In this document: in pieces, positions 24,806 through 35,243 of the stretch
How positions within the stretch are numbered: the stretch's first letter is position 1
How the letters are laid out: every line of letters starts with the position of its first letter
Source of the DNA: Trichosphaerium sp. ATCC 40318
Taxonomy: Eukaryota; Discosea; Flabellinia; Trichosidae
NCBI GenBank assembly: GCA_038496445.1
Contig: JALMLS010000124.1
Coordinates: 124,001 to 188,000 of the forward strand
Length of the DNA stretch: 64,000 bases
Direction: 5' to 3'
Position numbers and translations under genes: made by a program
The notes under the pieces: generated by a model
Seen by the model: only the letters and a program-made list of their open reading frames with translations
Told to the model about the DNA's origin: nothing
Database searches by the model: none

Positions 24806-25702
24806 TTAGTGTGCGGCTGTAGGATCGATGGCATTGGTATTAACTCTGACAGTTGTTCCCTCACCGTGGAGTGATACAGCAGGCATGAAAGGCTTCCTGA
24901 CTTCGTGCTTTTTAATTTGGACAAGTACTTTCGCTTTAATACCATTCTTGAAGAACTCAATGGTTCCTACACGCGCGAGGGTATTAGTACTCCAAATACA
25001 AAAAAAAAGATCAAAAATCCAGCGCAATGTAAAAGGCCTCTACGCGCGTACCATTTTTAACATTGAGTAAAACGCCAACTTTGTCACCTTGTTTAAATGG
25101 CTCGGCTTCGCCTACGATCTTATTCATGTGGTAACAGCAACCTGTTGTAATTAGATTTAGCTAAAACCGAGCGTTTGAAACGAAAAAAAAAAGAAGCTCA
25201 TTTTCTTTCAAAAAAACAAGTAAAATCCAAACAAACCGCTGTTGTACCGTTACTGCAATAACACCAACTGTTTTTGTCCAAACCTAAAACGACATCAAGG
25301 TTGACATCTCCGTAACCACTTTTAGAGCAAACACCGATGGAACACTCTTCTGAAGGAGCCATTTTGGTGATGGTGAAATGCCAGTAGTGTTTTCCACTTT
25401 TCCACTCTTTTGCTGCAACAGCCACTTAAAAACACAGTTAGATTTCATTAATACACTCTACAATGTACCTCTATGACTCTCTTTATCCTTCTTTGTTACG
25501 ACTTGGCCATTTCCGCTTACACCAATGGCAGGATGCGCTTTAGACTTTGAGAACTTCCACTTTGGTGCCATGCCCTCAGTATCGTACTCATCGACAAATT
25601 CTTCCTTTTAGATAAAATGAGCGTTTACACCAAAAGACTGACTTTTTTAATAATTTGACATGGGCGTACTTCTCCCTTCTTACCACCCTTTTTCTTTGAC
25701 AT
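24806..25702 (-). CDS. Small SPRY-domain protein
   Basis: The basic start MSKKKGGKKGE is joined over five exons to a SPRY core: GKHYWHFTITKM, CSIGVCSKSGYGD, LGLDKNSWCY, FKQGDKVGVLL and GTIEFFKNG, the usual SPRY order. The frame is kept at each junction when GTAC donors are used (near 25243 and 25050). About 225 residues with little outside the domain. SPRY domains bind protein partners; no catalytic role is seen. It shares an upstream region with the NAA38-like gene. Confidence 0.8.
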
Positions 25703-26273
25703 GACGCTAAGCAATACGTTAGTTAAACAAGTCTTTGTTTAATTGTTGTAAAAATAAGCTAAACAGAGCGCCAAAAATAATATAACCATTCTTAACGGTT
25801 CGGCGACTTTAATAGTGTGTTTTTTGGCACAAATTGAGGAAGGGTTGTTTGGCATACAACAATAATGTGAAACGGACGTGTTACAACAAGATTAGGAACT
25901 TATCGCAACACCGTCGCGCAGTATTAGCCACATAAAGTAGTAAAATTAAAGTTGGAAATGCGCCTCCCAAAAGCTCTTCTGCGCTCAGCTTAGTAACACA
26001 AACAACGTTACCAGTTTACGAGTAACGTTAAATTTGGCATTGCTTGTTAGTTATCAGCTGATCAACGCCAAACGATCAGGTTCAGCGTTTTTTTAAACGG
26101 CAAATACTCTAAGAAACAAAGGATTTGATTCGTACCTGGTTGTTGTTGTTTAGTATTGATGATTAAACTACAAACTGGAAAAATCAAATGCCAGTCTGCC
26201 TTGAGAAAAACCCTGACAAAAAAAAAAGTCGCTGGAATACCATTGTAGACTGTCAAGTGAAGCGGTACCAGCA
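25703..26273. promoter_or_regulatory. Divergent intergenic promoter region
   Basis: About 570 bases separate the SPRY gene (minus) from the NAA38-like gene (plus). No gene is supported here. By position it must contain both promoters; no specific element is identified. Confidence 0.4.
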
Positions 26274-26881
26274 ATGAATGGGCCTGTAGACTTTGATACA
26301 CTACCTATTGTAGAAGATAAGCTTCCTACATTTGAGGATGGCCCAAAAACAAAGGAATTACGAGCACTGTTGTACAAGTTGATGAAAATTGAGCTAAAGG
26401 ACGGACGTGAGTTAATTGGCGTGTTTTCCTGTTTCGACAAGGATAAAAACATTATGCTCGCTGACTGTAAAGAAACACGCGCCATAAGGCCTATGCCTGT
26501 ACCAGAAGGTAATTTAAACTATTTTACATAAAAAAATGTTATGTCAATGCTCAAATGCGTTTATAGATCAGACAGAGCAACAATTAAGCGATGTCGCACT
26601 ACAGAAATACTTTAAACTGCGTTCAGAAGGAAAAGAAGTTAGACAACTTGGCCTTGTACTAGTGCCTGGCGCTCACGTAGCCACATGTCATGTACGTCAC
26701 CTCACACAAACTCTCTTCCGTTGTAGCTTATGGAATTCTGTAGATTGACGAAAATCCTGCGTATGTACCACCAGAGTTTAGAAAAGAGACTGAGAAGGAC
26801 GCTGACGCTGAAGCTGACGCTGAAGCTGAAGCTAAAACTGAGGATGTGAAGACAGAGGTTGAAGATGACAAGAAAGAATAG
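26274..26881 (+). CDS. LSM-domain protein, NAA38/LSMD1-like (NatC auxiliary subunit)
   Basis: Three exons encode an LSM fold: Sm1 LYKLMKIELKDGRELIGVF with CFDKDKNIMLADCKE, and Sm2 RQLGLVLVPGAHV. The Gly-Leu-(V/A)-(L/M)-VPG-x-H-V pattern favours NAA38/LSMD1 over spliceosomal Lsm proteins. The C-terminal tail is an unusual Ala/Asp/Glu run (DADAEADAEAEAK). NAA38 is an auxiliary subunit of the NatC N-terminal acetyltransferase. A generic Lsm protein remains possible. Confidence 0.78.
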
Positions 26882-26989
26882 ATTATGCTGCAGCAAAATC
26901 CGCAACATCCCACCTAGTCACACTCCATGGAAGGGAAAGCAAAACCAACGAAGATTGTTTTTTTTTTCTTTCATTTTTTTTTAATGGAG

Positions 26990-29900
26990 TTACACCACTT
27001 TAAAGACGTCTATGCGTTTTTCACCACCAGCGTAAAGCATTTGAAATGATGGTCCAAACTGTAAGTCATTGTAAACCTGAAATAAAAATTACAAAAAAAA
27101 AACCAACAAAGTCCGAAATCAGTTGCGTAGAGGTTCGAGCATCTACGCAAATAAAATAGACTACGTGCCATCTTTGGGTTATCAACATTGCATAGTACAG
27201 GTTTTGCATTTGTTGTATCTGTAAGATACAAGCCCATACATGTGGAAATAATGGCTTGATCATTTTTAGGGCCAACTGCAACCTAAGACACCGTGTTGGT
27301 TACTACATATTAATTCATGTGAAGTGTGCTATTACCTTCATTACCGCTGTGTCATCAACTTTAATTTGTGAAATTTTTGTGCCTAAATAAAAACATAAGC
27401 GGCTATGCGCGTAGTGTAGAGCCATGCTTTTTTGAGAAAGTGACTTACTTGGTGCACGTAAATCCCAAACATTTACAACCTTATCAATACCACCTGTGCG
27501 CAGTGTTAAAACAAATGTAGAAAAGTAATTTATTCTTTGATTCGTCTCGTACCAGAAACGAGTAAATTATCATGTGTGCTAAGACAAGTGATCATTTGTT
27601 CATGTGCTGTTTGTGCTCTAAACGAGTAATGAGTGACGTTCACTTCTGTTTACTTATTTTTTTTCAAAATCGCTTTTACGTACGGTCTAAGTTTGTGATA
27701 TGATGTAAATGTTGATGAGGCTTTATAGAGTTAAAGAGAAATAATAAAGGCGACGTCTACGCAAAAGGAAAAAATTTCTCTAGATCCAAAATCTTTGAAA
27801 AATGGATTTGGATACAATTCTTTTGTCGTGTATCCCATAGTTTTAATTGACAATCTTGGGAACCAGAAAAGAATAAATTCTCTGCATTTGGGTATTCTGC
27901 AATAGCTGTGACTATCTTTGTGTGCTCAGAATATGATCTAAACTATAAACAAGCGTTAACAGAAATCGTATAAAAATCAAGTAGTGTACGTTTTTGGCTT
28001 GACCAAAGGTCATGGCTCTGGAAGGATCATAGAGTCTATTTAATGAGTTAATAGAAGTTTGCGTAAAGATGCTCGAGTTTACGCATACCTCAAAATGCCT
28101 TCCTCTATTCCTCTCCTTGATTCTCCTACAACAAATGTGCTATTTCCCTGAGAAGTTCCAAGTACTTTAACAACTGAAAACAGTTTATTTTTTTCTCCTT
28201 CTATTTGACCCCAAATATGCCATCTGTTAGTGGCCTCATTTATACGATACCTTTACAAGCAAAAAGTGAGTAACTTAACGTAAGAATCTTTAAGTTCGCA
28301 ATAGTTCAGTCAGGTTTGAAGAGATGCTTTCAACTAAAAACTCATTTGTGCGTACCCAACAATTGCAGGGCAAACGTTTTGTTGTCTTGGTACACCACAT
28401 AGTACTATAGATCCTAGTGTATGAGATATATCAAGTGAACATGCATATCGACCAGGTATAGTGAGTTGGTTCTTGCACTAAGAAACAAAGTTAAAAAAAA
28501 AAGTTAATTTTTTTTTGAAAAAACCATACTGTGCCATCTGTAGACCAAATAATGACACTACCATCTTTTCCAGCACTGATAACATTCCTTCTTTTAACAT
28601 CATACTGAACTGCAAAAATTGTGGCTTCATGTCGCTCCCATGTGTCCACTTTTTTAAGCGCTAGATCCTTTCTGTTAGCTTTTCTAAAAAAAATCCAAAA
28701 AAACTATTTTCTGTCAACCCCTAGACTTCAATGTACCTGTGTAGGATGGTGGTGTTGAAAAAGGTTGTCTTGGTACTGGATCAACCTTTATAAAATAATA
28801 AGAGAATCTCCACACACGACAATCTTCCAGAAAAGAAAAAACAAAATCTGTTTCAAAAATGAATTTCGTACTGGAGTGTTCCAACTCATGTTTTCTTTAA
28901 TATACTTAACGTCATAGCTAAAACTTGTATCTGATATCTAGAAACACCTTTAGCAATAAACTTTGCCACCAAACCACGGTAATAAAAAGAGTACCAAGTC
29001 AAGAGCACGTCGAAGATTATTTAAATGATTCGTGTCACACTTATCAGTAAGCAATTCCTTACATAATTCAACTGTCTTTCCCAGTGTTGTTAATGCAGCA
29101 CATCTTGTGTCATCTTCTTGTAGAAGTGTTGTAATAGTTGTTGCAGCGCCTAGAAACCCACCAAATTAGCACACAACAGAGCAAACATCAAACTTTTTTT
29201 TTTTTCAAACTTGCAATGTTTGACATTTCGTTTTGTTTAAAGGACACAACGTACCCGTAACTGACACGCAACCAAATTTTACCAATGCAGCGAATGCTTC
29301 TGCATATGCAAAAAACTCGAAACGGTTACAGTCTTTGGGCCGTTTGATTGTCAAGAATTTTAATACAGAAGGTATCAGTCTGTCGCGTATTTTTGTGCGT
29401 AATCCCTCTGATAGCCTATATTGTGCGTTGGTACGTATAAACATAGTACGGAACGGTTTTTAAAATGGTTTTCTAAATAAGTGAACCAAAATAAAAGGGA
29501 ACCAAAGAACGTTGGTGTAATGCGTAGTTCCGCGCGTTTTTTAGTATTTAGAGGTAAAAACAAATTGGTGAGAGAAAATACAGTTTTTAAGCAAGAAAAC
29601 TCGTTAACTTGGTGCAACACACTAGAATTTAGCGTTCTTGCGATTCGTATGCGAAAAACACGCAAAAGTTATCACGTACGATGGCAAAATGGTGAGATAG
29701 GGAATGACGGAACGCTGCGCATTATTGGGAGGGTTTGGGAACACTATCTCGCCGAGTACATTAAAAAACTCACTCAATTTGGTTTCTTCAGCTCCAGGAT
29801 CAGTATCAAAAACTTGTTGTATGTGCTGTGCTATCTGATCGTAATTTGGAGAAGGTTCAACGCAACTCATCAATAACTCACGAAACAGTTGCTGCGTATT

Positions 29901-30047
29901 TGCCACTGTAACAGGAAGCTAAACGGCAGTTGGAAACACGCGTATAATAGGTAATACCTGAGATGTCAGTTTCTTTAGCGCTTCCACAAATTTGGTAGCT
30001 GCTGGAATCTCTTCAGCTTGTAACTCCAACTCTATTGTAATTTTCAT
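26990..30047 (-). CDS. WD40-repeat protein with alpha-helical N-terminal domain
   Basis: It starts MKITIELELQAEEIPAATKF and spans about 18-20 small exons. The first ~350 residues are helical and solenoid-like (for example KIRDRLIPSVLKFLTIKR and FAALVKFGCVSV). From ~28900 downward WD repeats follow, with phrases such as AGKDGSVIIWS, SGSQDCQIKLWDTRQ and GGIDKVVNVWDLR, to the last exon ending GGEKRIDVFKVV. The stop is at 26990. A scaffold role is likely. I cannot assign an orthologue. Confidence 0.75.
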
Positions 30048-30249
30048 GTTGCTACGTTATAGGTCGTATTTGAAATATAAAAAGCTCGCTCCAAAAGGTC
30101 AACACAGGTTTAGGATTTGGCTGATACAGTGAATTCCACCCTATGGGTAGCCTGTGCTACTACTGTTTCCACAGAAAGTACATTCGGTGAGTATTTTTGT
30201 AACAGCGCACTAATACATTACGTGATACGATTATTTTACAACGTAACGG

Positions 30250-32296
30250 ATGTCTCGCTTTGGTGCAGGCTTCTCTGATTACTTACATAACGGCATATTG
30301 TCTGATGTCACTCTACGGTTGGATTCCAAGTCATACAAGGCCCACCGTATAATACTGGCCTATTCGTCAGAGTTTTTTAAAAAACTATTTTCTTCCAAGT
30401 TTAAAGAGGTCAATCAAAGGTGCTTACGCTTCAATATTACGATATGTAACATCTCCAAGGATAATAGAGCTAAAATTTGAAGACCCGAAAGATGTATTCC
30501 CACAAGTCCTTCAATTCATGTACGAGGGTTACTTACACATTACAAAAGAGAATGTCATTGCTCTGTTAACAGCTTCTCAGCAATACTTCATACCAACATT
30601 GCGCGTGCGTCTACTCAATCATAAAACTCGCCCACAAGAACCACACCGTTAACCCTTAAACAGGATCAATGTACTGAGTACGTGAGCAGTAATCTCGGAA
30701 AGGATTCTGCGATTCAATTTCTTAGAGATGCCATAGACTTTGTACAAGAAGACATACAGGAGCGGTAAACTGATCTGCCTTAAAACACGACGACAAAAGT
30801 ACTGATATTCGTAGATGCATTGACACAATTGCTGCCAATTTTTTATGGCTGACTGAGAGCTCCATACCTGACTTTTCTTGGTTGTTTCCACAGACTTTAG
30901 AAAAGCTTCTCAAAAATCCTCGTCTGGCTGTTTCCAATGAGTATAGTGTATACTGCACGGTTACACGGTATATTGATGCGCATCCTGAACTTGATGATGC
31001 TCAAGTAGAGAGACTGGCAAAGCACATTCGATTCAGGTACCTCTCTTCATCTGTTTAAGTTAAAAAGCAACCAATCTACAATATTCAGCTGACCTTTCGT
31101 TTTAAGATGGCTGACATCCAAGCAGTTGATGGAAGCGCTTGCACACCCACGTATTCCTAAGAAGCATCTCATAACAGGTGCATTACTTCGTTTGAGAGAA
31201 ACAGAGTGTACCTCTAGAGTGCCTCCACCATTCAAGTTATCAAGAAGGTAAGTGCTATTAGTGGGTGGGTTTCTTCTTTACTCGGCAATTATGGTCTATC
31301 AGGTCCGCCCAATATTGTTTTAATCACTACATAGGCACGAAAAAAGGCGATGGATGGGCGTACAAGTAGAATGGGATCGGTCAGAGTAAGCACCTTTTGA
31401 AAGTAGATTGTAGCTTACTTGTTTGTTTTAAAAAAGACCGAGTCTACGTGGTATATTGCATTGGCTTGGGACTGATATGAATAGAAGGACTTTCATTAAT
31501 CCTGCTCAAATCGGTATCGTTAACGTGACGGCTTCCAGGTGCGCATAGCATTATAAAATTAGTCAACGCTACTCGCTAACAAGTAGTTTATTGTTACTAC
31601 TTGATGCTCACATCTTTTTTTAAGCCTTGCTATCGGCAATGCGGAGGATATAGTAGACCTTCAGGCACCTGCTCGCCGTGTTTGGACCCAAGATGTTCCT
31701 GCATCTTGGATTTGTATCGATCTTATAGATTGGGCTATAAAGCCTACTGGATACTCCCTTAGACATGGTGGAGATTACCGTGCAGATGCTTTGAGGAACT
31801 GGGACTTTCAAGGTAAGCAAAAAATAAAATCCATCTAGTAGACTTTTAGCATCCTCACCAGCGTCTACACTTCTCACTTGCTAACTCTTAGGATCAAATA
31901 ACGGAAAAACTTGGCAACTTCTAAAACGACACTCTGATGATCCTTCTCTTGACGGTCCTCATGCCATACATACGTGGTCAGTAGTAGGTGCAATAGAACC
32001 GTACACCTCATTTAGAATTATTCAAACAGGTACAAACTCTCGTGCGAGACAATAACTACCTTTAAAACAAGCTCTCGTACCTCTATGACTAATTTGATTT
32101 CTTTACACGAACAACTATTTACTCGCTTGCTACTGTAGGACAAAACAGCAACAACCATAATTTCCTGGTTGTTGCAGGGATAGAGCTGTTCGGAGAAGTT
32201 TGGGAATGGTCTACGAAGGGCGATCAAAGAAAGGATAAGAGTACAAGGAAGGATGGACAAAAACGAAGAGCACAAACTACGCGAACCACAAAGTGA
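30250..32296 (+). CDS. BTB-BACK protein with C-terminal discoidin-like domain
   Basis: The start MSRFGAGFSDYLHNG leads into a BTB domain (LSDVTLRLDSKSYKAHRIIL, then SSEFFKKLFSS), a BACK-like helical region (QFLRDAIDFVQEDIQE, LEKLLKNPRLAVSNEYSVYC) and a C-terminal domain of the F5/8C or APC10-like type: LRGILHWLGT, WICIDLIDWAI, GYSLRHGG, ALRNWDFQGSNNGKTWQLLK, IELFGEVWEW. About ten introns. BTB proteins commonly serve as cullin-3 adaptors and the discoidin-like part would select substrate; this is inference. Known BTBD9 has a comparable BTB-BACK-F5/8C order, but orthology is not shown. Confidence 0.85.
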
Positions 32297-33106
32297 AGTT
32301 CTCTTTATTGTGTGGTCAATGGGTTAGATTCCTTTGAGTCTTTTTTTGTACAGTGTACAGATGGAATGAAATAAAACCATGAGCGCATACTGCGCTTTAG
32401 TAAACTGTGGTGTAAATGATGTGCTGTGATTCCTGTTACCTTTTCGGTTCAAAAAAAACCCAAGAAACTAACTACTAGCTTGCATTTCCATTCGAGCTTT
32501 GACTAGTACAAGGTGTTGTATTATTTTAAAAGCTACCAAAGAATCTACACATGGGTATTGCTACGTTACATAATCAAGCTACGTGCTGACAAATCTCACC
32601 TTTTTGCACGTGTGGAATGGCTGCCAAGAATTAATGGTTACTAAAGCATGAGCAATTGTACAAAAGGAAAGGTACACTCACAAAAAAAAAACGTGCAACG
32701 TTTTTCATGGTTTTAGAATAACATTTATAATGGTGACACGCTTCAACATCTGTCACGCACAATAAGAAAGGGAATAAAAAACCAGGCAGCACGTTTTCCA
32801 AAGCCAAAAACAAAAACCGAAAGTGTACCATGGAGCGCAAAACAAGAACGAAAGAGGGCAATGTTATGTGTACCATTGCGTGAGAGGAGTGGATGCGTAA
32901 ACAATACATTTAAAAGAAATCTACAAAAACAATTTACTGTCGCGAAAGTTACTTGTATCTACGCTCAACGATAACAGCAGAACGAAACAGTACGACTTTC
33001 AAACAAAAACAAATAAAAGGAGCGCAGTGAGTGAGGCAAACAAACAACGCGTGTGCGTACTACAAAATATTTTATTCTAGCGAGCAAAAAGGGGTACAGA
33101 AACGCT
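32297..33106. other. Convergent intergenic region, no supported gene
   Basis: About 800 bases between the 3' ends of the BTB gene and the acidic-protein gene. One minus frame (32631-32909) has no domain and is probably chance. One CACGTG lies near 32609. Confidence 0.5.
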
Positions 33107-34648
33107 TTAGTTAAACAACAAGTCTTCTTCGCTTAGCTCAGAATCCATGTTATCTTCCTCAACATCCTCTAGGGTAGCTGCAAGTTCTTCTTCAGGCATA
33201 TTCTCGAGTTCATCCAAAGCCTCAAGTTCTTCTTCGCTGAGTTCTTCTTCAACATCATCTTCAGCGTCGAGCTCAGCTTCGATTTCAGCTTCAATTTCTT
33301 CTTCAGACATTTCATCGTCAAAATCAGTTTCGCTTTCGAAGTCTTCTTCTCCGTCAACGTAGTCACCTTCGATCTCAGTTTCGAAGTCTTCTTCTTCGTC
33401 CAAAGGTGCTTCTTCGTCGAGTTCAAGTTCCATCTCTTCGATTTCAGCTTCAAGTTCTTCTTCGCTCAATGGTTCTTCTTCGTATTCACCTTCCATTTCT
33501 TCTTCGTCAAATTCACCATCCATCTCAGCTTCTGCGAGTTCAGCTTCAATCTCAGCGTCGAGTTCTTCGTCAGTCATAGCTTCAAGTTCTTCTTCGTCAA
33601 AGTCAGCTTCGTCGAATTCTCCTTCCATCTCAGCTTCTTTGAGTTCAGCTTCAATCTCGGCTTCCATTTCTTCTTCGTCAAATTGACCATCCATCTCAGC
33701 TTCTGCAAGTTCAGCTTCAATCTCAGCGTCGAGTTCTTCGTCGGTCATATCTTCAAGTTCTTCTTCGGTCAAGTCTTCGCTACCAAGGAGCATATCTGGT
33801 TCGCCAAGCATATCAGGTTCACCTTCAAAGATATCATCTTCTTCGAGTTCTGGTTCTTCGTCAACCATCATAAAGTCTTCGTCTTCACCGTCAAAGTCAA
33901 CAGCGTCACCGATTTGTTCGTACAAGTTTTCAAGAGCTTGAAGGACTTGTTTGACAGCAGGTCTGATAACATCATCGATAGGGTCATTTGTCAAAAAGTC
34001 GCAAGTATCTTCGAAGTTATCAGGTGAAGTGCTCATCTGGATCTTTTCGAAGATTTCAATCAAGATATCAACACAAACAGCAGGGTCTTGGTGTTTACCG
34101 ACAGCGTTTTTCAAGTCCATAAGAAGCTCACCGATTTCAAGTGGGGTACCAAGAGCATCCTCAGCGTCTTCGCGTGCTTGTTCGTAACGATCTTCAGCGT
34201 CACCACGAATATCTTCATAACGTTCTTCTACATCACCGCGAATATCTTCAAACCGACCTTCAGCATCACCACGGATATCTTCAAAGCGATCTTCAGCGTC
34301 ACCGCGAATATCTTCATAACGCTCTTCTACATCACCGCGAATATCTTCAAGACTATCTTCGATATCACCTCTTCGTTCATTAATGAACTCTTCAGCACTT
34401 TCGCGTCTAGCTTCAATTTCATCTTCAACAGCATCGCGTGCTTCTTCGTATTCTCGTGCTACACCGTCTTCAATCTCGTCTTTGGTATCTAAGACTTGTT
34501 CAAGAGCGTCTTCGTAAGCTTCTTCAACTTGTTGTCTTGCTGTATCTTTAAGGTCATCAAGAGCATCAGCAAGTTGGTTTTTAAGCCCACCGAAGAAAGC
34601 AGCGGAGCCTACTACAAACAACGCAAGTATAACAATAGTTAGTTTCAT
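33107..34648 (-). CDS. Extremely acidic secreted protein with hendecad and acidic repeats
   Basis: A single intronless frame of ~513 codons, unusual here. Signal peptide MKLTIVILALFVVGSAAF. Residues ~45-175 are charged helix with six 11-residue repeats (YEDIRGDAEDR type), predicting an amphipathic hendecad helix. Residues ~175-260 form a less charged domain with two Cys (CVDIL...DTCDF). The remaining half is almost pure Glu/Asp with repeats such as DEELDAEIEAELAEAEMDG. There is no transmembrane segment or retention signal. High-capacity cation (calcium) binding in a secretory compartment or extracellular matrix is a reasonable guess. No family recognised. Confidence 0.85.
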   Translation of the reverse strand: MKLTIVILALFVVGSAAFFGGLKNQLADALDDLKDTARQQVEEAYEDALEQVLDTKDEIEDGVAREYEEARDAVEDEIEARRESAEEFINERRGDIEDSLEDIRGDVEERYEDIRGDAEDRFEDIRGDAEGRFEDIRGDVEERYEDIRGDAEDRYEQAREDAEDALGTPLEIGELLMDLKNAVGKHQDPAVCVDILIEIFEKIQMSTSPDNFEDTCDFLTNDPIDDVIRPAVKQVLQALENLYEQIGDAVDFDGEDEDFMMVDEEPELEEDDIFEGEPDMLGEPDMLLGSEDLTEEELEDMTDEELDAEIEAELAEAEMDGQFDEEEMEAEIEAELKEAEMEGEFDEADFDEEELEAMTDEELDAEIEAELAEAEMDGEFDEEEMEGEYEEEPLSEEELEAEIEEMELELDEEAPLDEEEDFETEIEGDYVDGEEDFESETDFDDEMSEEEIEAEIEAELDAEDDVEEELSEEELEALDELENMPEEELAATLEDVEEDNMDSELSEEDLLFN

Positions 34649-35243
34649 TTTTAATTCCACACAGAGTTATATATGATGATATATGGGGAACTGTTGTGGA
34701 GCTTGTTGTGCTTTTGTTATTCTGGGTGCAAAAAAGGAAAAAATTCGCCTTATTTGCTAAAAAACATCCAAAATAAGTTCCGTGACCCTTCTATTCATTG
34801 AGTGTTATCGTATACATTCCTGCAAGCTTGTGTTCGTATACTACACGTTTTTAAGAAGCTAGTAGTCGGGTTTATACTCCTAAGCGCCATTACACTCTAA
34901 TTCCCGCGTCATAACCCATATAAGCGTATTGAGGCTTCTACAGGAGTAGATTTGCGTCAAGTAGCAAAGGAAGTATCTATTAAAAAACGAAATTAATGAA
35001 AAAATTATCCCGCATTGTCATTTCTTTGTTACGGCCGAGTTTGTACCTTGATCACACGGCGTCAAAGTGACTTTTTTAACATTCTTGTTTTTGTTAAAAA
35101 ACACTAAATTCTCTTCTTTCCTAATATCACTCTTGTGGTTGTGTTAAAAAGACATCTCCTGCACAACGTTGTAGCCACCTGGTTTTTGAGAAACGTTAAC
35201 TAACTAGCCACATTCATATAAAAGCTTTTGTGTCATTTTTGGC
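34649..35243. other. Intergenic region, no supported gene
   Basis: About 600 bases between the start of the acidic-protein gene and the end of the next minus-strand gene. AT-rich, with no open frame worth noting. Confidence 0.5.

Noticed and set aside
33683-34492. Plus-strand frames with Phe/Ile-rich repeats
   Set aside because: Antisense shadows of the acidic repeat protein; no splice or start support.
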